A stretch of 64,000 nucleotides of DNA, taken from assembly GCA_029706075.1 (NCBI GenBank), contig JAINUG010000070.1, positions 186,001 through 250,000 on the forward strand, given 5' to 3'. A program made the translations under genes and the position numbers. The notes under the pieces are model-generated. The model was not told the DNA's origin and did not search any database. It saw nothing but the letters and a program-made list of their open reading frames with translations. This document shows positions 1 to 12,598 of this stretch, in pieces (the first letter of the stretch is position 1; the number at the start of each line of letters is the position of its first letter). This stretch comes from Aldrovandia affinis (Eukaryota; Chordata; Actinopteri; Notacanthiformes; Halosauridae).

Positions 1-3000
1 AAAACTCTTTTCTTGCAGGGGAAACTGGTGGAACATGTTGTTTTCTGAGTATTCTGGCAAAAGGAGGTGTGAAGAATCCTCAGACCACTGTACAAGGCTT
101 TGATAAAGGCAGTGTACATATCTGTGGTAGTACACATACTCGGCACTGCTCTTCAGAAGCTGCCAATAAGGACCCAGAATTTTACAGTAGACAATGGCAA
201 GAACACAAACAAGAGCCTGGACAACCTGATCATTAGCATCATCTCTGACACTTTCCTGAATCACATTCAGCTGGTCAAATGTGGTGGATAGCATAGGATC
301 CAAAAAGAAATGGATGATGTCAGCATAATGGTGAATGAGACCTGCAGCTCCTTCAAAGAAGTTGTTGAAGCGATTGGACTGACTAACAGCTAATCTGGAA
401 GGCTTTTCTCTTGCCTGACAGAAATGAAGCCACTGCTTTCTACAACTGTGCTTTGTTTCACCACGTGGACTCAAGACATCACAGGCCATTCGGACATAGC
501 GTGAAGCTGCACTCTCTGAAAAGTTAACAAAGTTGGAGAACTTAGGATTCTTGTCCCGTCCTAGGTTCTCTCCAGTTGACAAAATAATCTCTCTTTCAAA
601 TGCAAGCATCTGCTGTTCTACTGCATCACTCATCTCATTAAGAAAATGAGCATTGCAGTCAAGAAAATGTACTGGGGAGGTCAGTTTTTGAAACTTCTTG
701 ACCTTCTCATTAAACTCCTTCATGACAGGATCTTCATCCAACATTAACATAAAATGCTTTTGGAGGATATCCTTGGAAACTTGTTTGGATTCTTGGGTTT
801 TCTCTCCATAAACACATGATAGCTTTTGAAGTGAAAGCATAGAAACATCGAGTAAAGTTAAGGCCTCTGCTTTAGGTGCTTCCGGATTTCCTACCGAACC
901 TATAGTTACTGGTCTTGTTGCTTGAGGACGATCATTTGTTGTGGAAACACATTCCTCTTTTACCTCAAGTAAGTTGTTTGGTTGAGAGGACTGAAGCGCA
1001 CTGACTGGTTCAGATTTTACAGGGAACTTCCAAACTTTTTTTGCATTCTCTTCAGACTTCACCTTCAGCTTTATTCCACCATCAGCTTGAGATAAAGAAT
1101 CCCTAAGCATCTCTTTTGGTGTGCCAACGAGGACTTCATTTTCTCCTTGAAATCCTTCTTTCAAATGCACCTCACTCTTCCGGTACTTTGAAAGGAAGTG
1201 TTTCTTCATTCGATTTACACCAAGTGGTTTCCTGATTTGAACATTAAGTGCTTTGGGAACCAGTTCAAATTCAGCCTGAAGAAACTTTTCCATCATACTC
1301 TTTCTCCGGGATCTGCTTCGCTGATACATCCGATAGTTCAACTTAAATTTCTTGAGTTTAGTCTGAAGGACTTTGTTAGCATTCTGAATTTTGCCATCAC
1401 TACAAAACTGTGGATTGAAGTTCCTTAACCAAGACACCAAAACTATTGGGTCCATTTTCTCGCTTGTGACAAAATGGCTTAGTTCCAGTATCAGGCCGTT
1501 TGTGACCTCCGTGCATTTTGCCCGATCAGAAAAGTCTGACATTTCCAATAGATCTGTTCTTCCAATTCCAAGGGTATCACATATTGGACCAACAAATTCC
1601 AAGTTTACATCTGAATCTAGAAAATATTCTCTTGCATCTCCACTCAAACTCGAAGCTATCGCAATGCTCCTTTCAATCAAACTACGGAAATCAGATGAAT
1701 GATGCATGGGGAAGATATTCTGAAGCCATTTAACTACATTTCCCCAAGAAACATGGTTGTCCTCTCTCATAAGTCCCACTTGAACCAACAACCGGTTTTT
1801 GCATGGTCTTAAATCAAAATTTAGGCTCTCTCCACACTGTGATCCCAAGATGTCATCAACAAGTTTCAAGAAGTTGTCATCTCCTAAAAAAACAAAAGAA
1901 AATGTGTCAATTTTAAATGTGAAATACATTTGCACAGGTTTTTTTTTTTTTTTAAAGGTAATTACATTATCTAAATAATTTATTTTACAGGATACAATCT
2001 AGCTTAGAAAAAAAACCTTCCCTCTGGAGTTTAGCCTCAACTTATATCAAAACATTGGATTGGATCATACATGCACATGCACACGCACAACACAAAATGC
2101 AAGTTAAACTGACAAGCCTGTAGTTCCCTGGGTCAAGGGGGACCGTAATGACCCAGAGAACTACCCATAGGCCAATGAGTTTAACTTACATCGAATGTTA
2201 AATACTGGAATGTATTATTTTGGGTTATTATTCAAGTTGGAATTATTCCTTGAAAATAACAGTACCTTAAAAGATAGCAACATTTAATTTTTACAGTGGG
2301 AGGTCATGCCTAATAAATTACCTGGATTTATTTGAGGAAGCTACAAAGTGTTTCGACTCGAACAAGGCTTATGATATTATATGTTTGGACTTCCAAAAAA
2401 CATTTGACAAAGTACAATACGAGAGATACATTGTCAAAATGCAATATGTAGGAATTACATTAAATTGGCTGCAAGGTACAATACAAAGAGTAAATGTAGG
2501 AGGGATCATATTGTACAATGGTGCTCTGGGCAGTGGAGTCCCACAGGGATAAGTGTTGGGACCTCTGATTTTCTTCATTTACATAAATTATCTGGTTAGG
2601 GATCTTAGTAGCAAGATAGTTACATTTGCACAAGACACAAAACCTTTTAGCAAACAGTTTGAAATCTACTAAGGTAATTCAAGAATAATGAAAAGAATCC
2701 ACAAGTGGGCAGAAACCTGACTTGACAGATGATTCAATATAGCTATATAAAGTTCTGCATGTGGGATTTCAAATTTAAGACAGGAGTCTTTTATGGGAGT
2801 AGCAAAATTAGAATGTGTTCAATTTTAAAAAGACTGGGGAGTAGTGGGGGCGGAGAGATTTGATCGAGGCAATTAAATTCATACATAAGTAATATTTTCC
2901 AATGAATGAAGATGAGTAAGGTGGTGTGAGCTAGCCAGTGGTATTTGAACAATACACTTAACATTCTGAACAATGCCCCATTTCATATTGGCAAGGGTTT

Positions 3001-3621
3001 TGATTGTAATATAACAGTCAGGTTTCAGTGAGTGGAGAACAGTTTTATGAGCAAAGAAGTGGAGACAAGTGAGAGGAATACATCTTTGTGAGTACACAGA
3101 AATGTGAGCAACTCAAGAATAGAACTCAAGTGTGAACACTGTAACATGTGCTCACGCTTGGTGGTGGCACACTTACCATTATTGTTTGCAAAGATGGATT
3201 TACAGGTGTTCAAACTTTTTTTATTCATACCTATTTAAAAGCTGACCACATGCTCATTGCACAAAGTTCGATTTACAAATGCTCAAATGTTGCTCAAGGT
3301 CTGACAAGAAAGAAAGACATAAAATAATATATTTCCAAACCATTTTTGGTACTTTCCATCATGTTATTATTTTTATACTCAGACTTGTGATTAAAATAAA
3401 AGCTAAACTGATCATTTCACTCTACTGGTTCTTTAAATGAATAGTTCTTTCAGCATGTCAAAAATTACACAATATGCAGTGGTGTAACAAAGCAGGAACA
3501 ACAATTCCTACATTATTCCTTGTGAAATCAAAATGTTAAACTAATACTCACTCAAATCTTCGGTATCAAGCGGACTGCACCCTTTGTCTCCTGTGAAAGA
3601 GGAGTCTTGCTCTTCATCCAT
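1..3621 (-). CDS. Unrecognised two-exon protein, C-terminus beyond window edge
   Basis: I do not recognise this family. Exon 1 (3621-3552) starts at an ATG opening MDEEQDSS and ends at a consensus donor (A|GTGAGT). Exon 2 starts at 1883 after a pyrimidine tract ending TTTTTTTAG and stays open for 627 codons to base 1. The split codon (A|GA, Arg) joins the exons in one frame, giving 651 visible residues and no stop. The protein begins acidic, has a basic Arg/Ser/Lys patch near 1270-1330, and carries three psi-K-x-E sumoylation-like motifs: VKSE at 1051-1062, VKSE at 1009-1020 and VKEE at 952-963. The downstream half is hydrophobic/aromatic and probably helical. I saw no zinc finger, DDE triad or signal peptide. 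A nuclear protein is an inference. A domesticated transposon protein is possible. The gene model is well supported; the function is unknown. Confidence 0.8.
2352..2640 (+). pseudogene. Non-LTR reverse-transcriptase fragment in intron of the first gene
   Basis: The plus strand reads as a worn reverse-transcriptase core. It has LDFQKTFDKV (finger/palm region), then SGVPQG followed by an in-frame stop and VLGPLIFFIYINYL. The order and spacing match the RT domain of LINEs; [14 protein letters not shown] is the familiar consensus. Only about 100 codons survive and the catalytic YADD is not readable, so it is a dead fragment. It lies antisense inside the intron of the flanking gene. The clade cannot be assigned. 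Confidence 0.75.
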
Positions 3622-5430
3622 TACTGAGCACCAAGATGGATTTGCATGGAACGTAGATATTTAAAACTTCTGGAGGAACAGCAGCTTCCAAATAAAGGTT
3701 GAATCAGTTTTAGTTTGTATCACAGAAACCTAATACATTGTACCATAGTCATTGTCGTTCAAATGTGAATTGTATAAATTCAATGTATTGTAGATAAATA
3801 GATAAATAGATAAAGACAACAAGAGTTGTGTCTACAAATGCAAATTTAGATGGACATTTAAGAAAAATGTGCCGTAGTGCCGAGGTTGTTAGTTTACATG
3901 GCACTCAAGATTTTGTTTGAGGAGGGGGCTCCATATTTACACTCCAATGCTAGGTAATGTAAAAGAGGATGCCGACGTAATGACTCGCAATAATTCCACT
4001 AAATGATAAGCAATGTCATGAGAACACAATGGAACTGTAGCCTTGTTTTGGATTAATGAAAACAATGACAGGAAGGGGGGGGGTCAGGGGAAGGGGCTTA
4101 AGTGGTATGGCAAAATCATAGGTCTGCCACACAACTTTGAAGTGGTATGGCAAAAACAGCTGTGCAACACTATGCAAGGAATTACAACTATGCGATTTGA
4201 AATGAACCAATACCCATATTGGTTATTGCTCTGTTTCCCAGTACAACAAGGGCACAAGAAAATTACCTGGTGATATACAGTTCAGAACACACACAATAGC
4301 TACTGGAGAGAGCGTGGTTCTGTTGCTATATTTGCTGGCCGAAATGTATGAAAGGAAAATTTTACCATGTTGCACTTATAGCCACACATTTTTAAAGGTG
4401 CTGCTTGCATCTCGATTTCACTTGAGAATTGCAAACCATCAATCTCCATCCCTGTCTCAACCTAATACTCTCACCGACACTGGTTCCTTGTTCTCCCATA
4501 GCAAACAAATTATTTCTAGTTTGCAAATCTGCCTCTGAAGTTCTGAAGCTCCGATGTCCCAAATTACTCACTTGTTCCCCTTTTCCAGTTAATACTGTGG
4601 ATATTATATAGTATGGTGGATGTTATATAGGTTTCAAAAACTTACATTATGCTTTTATTTTTTTTGGTTTCTTCCCTTTCTCCTAATTTGGAAGTCTCAA
4701 TTGTGGTTGTAGGCACTTTTCATGGCTGCAACCCTTTCTGTCAGTTGCAGATGGTGCTCAAACATTTGCTCAGCAACATTTTTAAATCAAACATCATGGC
4801 TGTCATGGCTATACGTTGTGTTCTTTCATGACATACACAGTTACTGTTGTGTTCGCGCTGCCCGGGCAGCTAAAAGTTTTACTTTTGAGAAGAGTGATGT
4901 AATCAAAAGCGATATCACTCGATTTCTGAATGGTATTCAAAAATAATAACCATACAGAAGTTATGAACAAACACCTGATAAAATGTAACCGCAATCCACA
5001 CATTACCTTAATTGTAGGCAGTTTTTCTGACAATATGGTGCACGATTCTCATTTTTAAGTTAAAATATTTTCATTGATTGGATAACAAATTGTTAATCAA
5101 GTTACTTGTGCTGTGGAAGTACACAAGGATTCCCTTGAAGAATAATCCCATAACAGTGCACTTTCATGCGCCAACAATAAGAACTGCAAAACATACAAGC
5201 TTGTATAACCAGAACATGCATGCAAGTTGCTATGGCATAACAGAAAGCTGATCCTGAACAAGTGCTTAAGGCACTTCCTCTCCAAATCATGTGCTATTTA
5301 CACTTCCAAGCTAGATGGCAACATAATTTAGGCAGGAGGATATTTGCCAACACCCTTCTATGTGAACAGTCTGTGCCTGCCTGAACTCATGCTGTGGGGA
5401 GGTCGTTTTGTAGGTTTACTTTTGTTATTT
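3622..5430. other. Non-coding stretch upstream of the first gene
   Basis: No gene or transposon was recognised here. The sequence is AT-rich with short ORFs that look random. There is a small GATA-type run near 3795-3812 and a G-run near 4073-4093. Any 5' UTR exon of the first gene would fall here or just beyond. Confidence 0.5.
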
Positions 5431-5976
5431 CCAGCCAGAAATATACTTGATTCGGTGCGGTCACAAACGGCGAGCCCGGTCTCTGTAAACATCAGTGCAT
5501 TAATAGTTGTAGCACTCCAACCAGCGAGGTACGTAGTTACACTCCGAAACAATGGGTGGCGGTATCGATGATTTATAAATGAAGTACCGGAAATACGTAA
5601 AGGAAAACCCGCCTCCATCTTGCTATTCAACCAATCACCGTCTGTGTATCGAACACGGGCTCTTTGGCGCTGTACGCAGCTTAAAAATTTGAGGTGCACG
5701 GGAAAGCAGGCGGACCCCGATTTTTACCGTAATTGCGTTCGCGCAGCCTCTGCACCGTGAAAGCCGGATCTAGCGTAAATCGTGCTTTATAGTTAACACA
5801 GGCTGAAATCCGCTATACATCGGACGAATTCTGCGCAAGTGTATACGGGCCAGCAAGGCAGTAATCCGTATGAAAATGTACTAAATCCTGCGGTGTGTTC
5901 AGACTTTTTTGGCGCACATGCCGCTACTTTTGCTAATATCCCTTTTACACTACAAAATGGCGGATGCCATAAAGGT
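5431..5976. promoter_or_regulatory. Candidate CpG-bearing promoter region
   Basis: CpG dinucleotides become frequent between about 5440 and 5870, in contrast to the flanks. On the plus strand, an ATG in strong context (AAAATGGCGG, at 5956) opens the short frame MADAIK, followed at once by a GTAGGG donor-like site. That is what a first coding exon can look like. No downstream exon was found, so this may be a bidirectional promoter for the minus-strand gene, or chance. Confidence 0.3.
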
Positions 5977-7202
5977 AGGGAAGAGTCATTTAGGACATGG
6001 CCTCAACATTAATGGCCAATACATTAATTTGGCTAACCTTTTACTCCTTTATTTAAACTTTTCAAAACTGCCTCAAGGTAACATTCGTGTTATGCGAATA
6101 CATGTCATGGATACCCACGACTTTCGATCGTTACAATTTCGTGAATGATGTGTGTCGAATGCTTTAAACCCACGAAAACTAGGTGGAGAGAAGTTGCATT
6201 TCGGTGCATGATTTGTTACACCAACGATTGAATCATCGGTAATTAGATGGAAGTTGTATGAGGATAATGATATATCAATAGTGGCATACTATCGAAGTAG
6301 CGTTAGCTAACGTTCGATAGCCTTTTAACAATATAGAAACTAGATAGGAAAAGGAGGGCGAGTACGCAGCTAGTTTGCTAAATAGCTAGATACGTAGCTA
6401 GTAACGTTAGTATGTGTACACATAATCCAATAAACGAACTTTACATTTGTTGGTTGTCATTTTCACCATTGGCTAGCTAGCTAGCTAGTTCGTTATCTAG
6501 GAAGACCATGCCGGGAAACAACATTAGCCAAAAACGTGTTAGAAATGTGACGTCTGTATGAGTTACCTAGTTATTTACGTGAACACTTTTCATGAGCAGC
6601 AGTTATATTTGTAAGTTAACTCTTGAAGACCGCTAACATTAGCACGGTAGCCAACTTTTACATTTTCGAGTGTTAACGTTAAGTAGTGAAATACTTGGGC
6701 TGTTGCTAACATAGCTACCTTCTTGGCTAGTTAACGTGTTAGCTAATGCGATTTTATAATGTGACTCACAATATGTGGTTTGCACACTATTAGCTACTCG
6801 TAACAGAATGAAGGTGTGTTTCCTTACCGCGTCTGTCTTCACAAGGTGTAAAATGCGAGCCCCGAATTCCAAAAGCGCACAACTACTCCTACATCAACGC
6901 ATGCAATCCGCGGGTAGAGACCAGTCCCAGCATAGATCTTCTTCTTGTGGTTTGTGTGGGATACAACGTCACGAGGCATATTGCTGCCACCTACTGGATA
7001 TTCTCGTACTCGGCCTGTGGTATTAAAGGGGCGCCGTAACCCAATAGACGCCCCTTTCTATCACGTAACCGCTGTCCGTATGTTGTGAGAGTGGAGGTGA
7101 CACTGGTAGCTGTGGTTGTCTTTCCTTAGTGGCTCGAACAGCCAGAACCTTTTTCAATTATACCATGCCATTTAGACCAATGGAGTGAAGAAAGTTCCAG
7201 AC
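5977..7202. other. Intergenic DNA, no gene recognised
   Basis: The stretch is AT-rich and full of short GCTAGC/GTTAGC-type words, which are common in teleost intergenic DNA. No protein or RNA gene was recognised. It ends at the target duplication of the next element. Confidence 0.5.
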
Positions 7203-7205
7203 CAG

Positions 7206-8050
7206 GGGCCTGTCTCACGAAATAAGTTCAAAATAGTCAGGGTATCTTTGCGTTATCTGGCTACACAAAGCTTAACAAAGGCAATTACGGCTAACCTGTC
7301 TCACGACAGTGGTTATCAACTCGCTCTGTAAACCCTGTTTTTTTCCAATCAAGCTATGAGCGTGTGCACACAAAAGGGGCGGTGTTTGTAACATAGCCAA
7401 TCGCATGCAACATGAACAGATCCAGAGCACTGTTTCACAAAGCAGAATTGATGGGTTAGCGATCTAACTTTGGGTTTAACTCTGGGTTTCCGGTCTCACG
7501 ACTGTGGCTCACCCAGGGCTGCGGAATGGGAATGTTGGTGCAATCACTCTCGGGACTCCTATGAGAAAATTACACTGCACTTAATATTCGACAGTAAATT
7601 GTATTCATTATTGATAACTATATATACATCACTATATGAACTGTATGTTTGCTCAGGTTCTCCATATCACCAACAGAATACGTATGTACCAGTGGCTAGA
7701 AAATGTACAGTTTGCTGCACAGTGATTGCATGGCTTCGACAAGTGGCATTTGTGACATTCGGCTCTAGAATCTTGCAAAGATACAATATTCCCTCCGCGG
7801 AGAATCTATCTGATATAAAAATCAGATTACGCAATTCTCTAGGATTGGTGAGGCCATTTCCAGAGAGTTTATTGGTAAGGGGAGGGGCTTTTTATAGGAT
7901 TGGATCCGTTAGCCTGAACTTAACCTACTCCGGAGCAGGTTAGGTTCGCGGCATTAGTTACCTAGTGAGCCAGGGTCTGAGACCGAAAACCCAGGGTTAA
8001 GCCCAAAGTTAGCTCGCTAACCCACCAATCCTGCTTCATGAGACAGGCCC
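7206..8050. mobile_element. PIF/Harbinger-type non-autonomous element
   Basis: The ends are inverted copies (GGGCCTGTCTCACGAA at the left, TTCATGAGACAGGCCC at the right). They are flanked by the 3-bp direct repeat CAG at 7203-7205 and 8051-8053. A CWG or TWA 3-bp duplication is typical of PIF/Harbinger transposons. A second, inner inverted repeat pairs about 7430-7510 with about 7965-8045, and its left arm begins with a related terminus-like word (CTGTTTCACAAAG). The element may therefore be composite or have duplicated an end. The 157-codon ORF at 7470-7943 resembles no transposase I know. Confidence 0.8.
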
Positions 8051-8053
8051 CAG

Positions 8054-8600
8054 ATTAGTAAACTCCATTTGTTGTTCTGTCAGACCTAGTAATGTTTTTA
8101 GCAAATGTGGTCACACCACTCTTGTCATTTTCCCATACAGAGCTTGCCTTTCTGCTGCATATGTCTTACATTGGAAAAAAACATGAGGCAGTCCCAAGGA
8201 CCCCACGCTCCTGACACATCCCATTGGGATGCTTCCCCAAAAGCTTCATACCTGCCCCTAGCGCACAACTTCCCAACCTATGTCTAGCCATTAGCACCTC
8301 CTGCTGCCCCCCACAGATATTATTTTTGTTTTTACCCGTGGCTGTATCTACTACAGATTCCACTTTTTCTGCCACCAGAGCCCCAATCTCTCTGCTATCT
8401 GACTGTTCAGCTCTGCCCGCAAGAAGGAGATATTTAATACTTATTTAATACTAGTTATTTTGCCAGTGAGTCTTTACTAATCTGGTTCGCCATCTAATTT
8501 CCTCACATCCCCACATGCGATCCATAAAAAGGCCACCTCAAGGCGGGCAGCGGCTGGGTGGCAGACCTGGTTAAGGCACTTGTGCCGGTTGCCCACTACA
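8054..8600. other. Intergenic DNA flanking the L1 insertion
   Basis: No gene was recognised. The last 70 bases form a GC-richer, tRNA-SINE-like sequence that continues past the L1 at 15025, so it was contiguous before the L1 landed. Confidence 0.4.
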
Positions 8601-8949
8601 GGGAGGCCTCTTTTTTTTTTTTTTTTTTTTTTTTTAACCCACCACTACCCCCCCATCAATGGAGGTCTAATCTTTATTAATACTTTATTTTTTATTATTA
8701 TTTATTACTTTTCTTCTCCCTCCTTCCTTCTTCTCCTCTCTCTTCTTCCTCCCTTTTCCCCCTCCTTTCCTTTCTTCATTTATTTTCCTTTTTGTCTGCC
8801 CTTCTCCTTTTCCTCTCCTTATTTTCCTTCCTTCTTTAATTATAACATTAATGCCCTGCCCTACCCTCGCATTAGTGATTTAGTCTTACCAATCCTCATA
8901 AATGCTTAAAATTTGCCATTTATTAGTTAAGATGTCATTCTCATTTTGC

Positions 8950-11900
8950 CTAGCAATAATTCCTTCCAACATATAATAGTGTTTTACATATTTCATTAAC
9001 ATTTTGTGCTTTGAAAACGAACGCCTTGGCTAGTAGTATTAATATATTGTGCAGATTGTTACCACCCTTTCCAAAATCTCCCAGTACTACAACTTCAGGT
9101 GAAATACTAAAATTATTTAATATGGGGCATAGCCAATTTTGTACCGAGAGCCAGAATTGAGCCACTACCGGACAATATCAGAAAAGATGTAATAAATCCT
9201 CTTCCTCTATTCCACAAAAGCGACAAAATCTTGAGTCTTCAATACCCCAAATATTTAACATTTTCCTTGTAGGAAGAAATTATAAATCTTTAACTGGAAG
9301 ATTCTTAGTTTAGAGTCAACTGTTGTGCTATAAATTGAATTAAATACATTACTCCAAGGAATAGGAGTATCAAAATGTTCCTCCCAAAAGTTACAAAACT
9401 TATGTGGAATGGCACTCAAATCCCTATTATGCAAAAAGGAATTATAAAATTTTTGATTAATTTTACATTTTTTTAACCATTTATATTCTCTAATCTGTGG
9501 TCTACAAACAAATAACTTCCCTTTAGTCCTTATTATCTTCTGTTTCCAATTACTTGGAATTGCTGCTAGCAATTGATTGTATTGGTGCAAAGAACACAAT
9601 TTCCCAAAGATATCACAAAGTTTTAAAATAGTAAAAACGACCATTTAAGTCAACCAGGTCATTCAGAAAGATAATTCCCTTATCAATGAAGGTCCACCAT
9701 ATAAAAGGTTTTCCCTTTATCAATATATTTGAATTCAACCATGGTATCTGACTTAGGATCTCATTTGATGTATCGGGTGGATAGTATTGAAAATGCAACC
9801 ATGCCATTATTGCTTCGTTTGTAAAGACTGATACTTTTTTTAAAAATACCTTGGTAAACCATGATAAGTGCACTTCTTTCAACTGAATAAAAGGGAACAA
9901 TTTAGTTGTAAAGATAGGTTGAAGACTCTAAAACTTTACAATAAGTCCAGCAGTCATTTAAGTATAGTTTCTGAATCCACGAGGCTTTCAAAGATTGATT
10001 CAGAGCCTCTAGGTTAATTAGATTTAGCCCACCTCTATCCTGTAAGTTATAAATATATTTTCGCTTCATTTTTTCAGGTTTGCCATTCCATAAAAGGTTA
10101 AAGATTTTGGTCTCATACTTTTTATAAAACCCTTGATCAGGTGAAGGTAGGGATGACAAAATGTAAACAAATTGGGACACAACCAAGGTGTTAATTAGAG
10201 TTACTCTACCATAAAGAGACAGTGCTTTCCCCTGCCACGGCAAAAGTATCTTTCAATCTTATTCAGTTTTTTGTCAAAGTTAACTTTCACCAATTCAGCC
10301 ATATTTTCTGGTATTGTAATCCCAAGCATAGTCACAGGATCATCGCTCCACAACACTGGAGCCAAGGACGGCAACTGCAGCTTTGAATTTTTTAGAGAAC
10401 CTAACCTTAAAATAGTACATTTATCATAGTTGGGGTTCAAACCGGATATTGCTGAAAAATGATTCAGGTCTTCAATAAGAGCTTCAAGTACTAGTTGTTT
10501 AGGTTGTATAAAAAAAGTTGTATCATCAGCATATAATGAAATTTTAGTTTCTAACCCATTAATATTTAATCCATGAATATTACTATTGCTTCTAATTCGA
10601 TTAGCCAATGTTTCGATGGCAATAATAAAAAGATGGAGAAAGTGGACAGCCCTGTCTAACACCCCGTGACAGCTCAAAACTCTCAGATAAATATCCATTA
10701 TTGATCACTTTACTGCAGGGTTTTAAAGTTTAAGTTTTGAAGACATCTATCAATATAATCCCACTTTATTTTATCAAAGGCCTTTTCAAAATCAGCCACA
10801 AATAACAACCCCTCCATTAATTCCTTTTCATAATACTCAATAATTTACAAAACGTGGTGAATATTATCCCCAATGTATCTGCCTGCAATAAAACCAGATT
10901 GTTCAGTTTGTATAATTTTGCTAATCACCTTTTTTGTCCTTAAAGCTAGGGATTTTGACAGGATGCGCGTATCACAGCATAATAGATTCAGAGCTCTCCA
11001 ATGTTTCAAATATATTGGATCCTTATCTTGCCCATTTACATCCCGCTTCAACAACAATGAGATCAATCCTTCCCTCTGTGTGCGAGACAATTCACCTTTC
11101 ACACACAAATAGTTAAAACAAGCAAGAAGTGGGGCTTTGATCTCTTCAAAGAAAACTTTGTAAAATTCAATAGGAATCCCATCTAATCCAGGGGATTTTC
11201 CAGTCTGAAATGAGTTTATAGCTAGAAGCAGTTCTTCTGTTATTAAACCTTCGCAGCTAGCTTTTTGTATTTCATTTAATTTGATGGTATTATCTGGAAA
11301 GAATTTACTATAATTTGACTCTGCCAAGGGCATTGGTTGTTGATTATAAGAGAAAATATACCTAAAATAACATACTTGTTCTGCTGAAAATCTGTTGGGG
11401 AGATGTTAAATAAAGCTTTTCTGAAGATAACAATTTTACTAAATTTTTCCTATTATTAAATCTAAGAAAGAAGGCTGTACACTTTTCCCCTTTTTCCATC
11501 CAGATGGCTTTAGATCTCTGAATAATTGCATTCACTTTTTCCACATGTATCCTTTCCAACTCATTTTGTTTATCTTTTAATTGAAGAAGCATTTCCATTG
11601 GAGGATCAGTTACTGTGTCTATTTGTTGACTTAATTTCTCATCAATTAGCTCACTCTCTTTTTTGAGACAATTCTTTTTCTTCCATGATGACCATTTTAT
11701 GACATGCCCTCTAACTACACATTAAAAGGCATCCCAAACCATATGTGGGTCAGCTGTACCCTCATTTATTTGAAAATATGTAGAGATAAAATGTCTTGTT
11801 ATCTCAACAAATTCATGGTCTTTAAACATTTGTTGGTTAAGTTTCCAGTAACCTTTACCTCTGGGAAATTCACTTATAGTTAATTGTAACATAATGAGAG

Positions 11901-12598
11901 CATGGTCAGACCTAAAACGATCCCTAATTTTAGCTTGTGACACTCTACCAGCTAAGGCAAATGAAATGAGAAAGTAATCAATCCTACTGGCTTGTTTATT
12001 CCTCCGCCATGTATATCTCTTTAATTCTGGATTCCTGAGTCTCTAGACATCAACCAGATCTAATGAAGCCATACATTCTGATAAAGCCTTAAATGCTTTT
12101 GGGTGGTAATTATATTGACAGGACCCCTGTTTGTCTAAATCTACATTTAATACCGTAAAATCCCCAACAATTATAACATTTTCATGATACATATTCTCAT
12201 TCAAACTAGAATTTGTATCTTCAAAAAAAACAGCATCATCACTATTTGGAGCATATATATTCAAAATAAAAAATACATCTTATTTCATCAATTGACATAT
12301 CCATCAAAATCCATCTTCCCTCCGTATCGTTTCTAATTGAATGTAAAGTGTATTGAATATTACCATCAATTAAAATAATTACCCCTTTTTTATTTCTAGA
12401 ACCATGACTAAAGTAAATCAGTCCCCCCCATTCTTTCTGCCATACTATTCCATCCTCTAATGCTGTGTGTGTCTCCTGTAAACATATTATACCATAAGAC
12501 CGCTTATCACAAAGCCACATCAAGACTTCTTTCCTTTTGAGAGAGTCCGCTAACCCATTGCAGTTGTAACTTGCAATTGATATAGAATTAGTGGTCAT
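8950..12598 (-). pseudogene. L1 ORF2 endonuclease/reverse transcriptase, broken
   Basis: The reading frame starts at 12598 and is split into at least nine pieces by stops and frameshifts. The AP-endonuclease domain shows SIASYNCNG, the catalytic LQETH and, later, SDHALI. The usual GDFN motif reads GDFT, so the catalytic Asn is lost. The RT domain has SPGLDGIPIEFY (11160-11200), SGFIAGRYI (about 10870-10900) and the catalytic YADD (about 10525-10535). Near 9170-9240 a CRFCG-x(n)-C cluster matches the L1 C-terminal Cys-rich knuckle. Domain order and length fit L1 ORF2p, which nicks target DNA and reverse-transcribes its own RNA. This copy is dead. Confidence 0.9.

Noticed and set aside
100-1733. 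Plus-strand ORFs in the first 1.7 kb
   Set aside because: They lie opposite the 627-codon open exon of the first gene and have no splice or start context.
5358-5699. 113-codon minus-strand ORF in the CpG-bearing region
   Set aside because: No family resemblance and no matching exon; GC-rich DNA keeps frames open by chance.
8580-8909. 109-codon ORF rich in Phe/Pro/Ser
   Set aside because: It is the pyrimidine-rich complement of the L1 poly(A) tail and 3' UTR.
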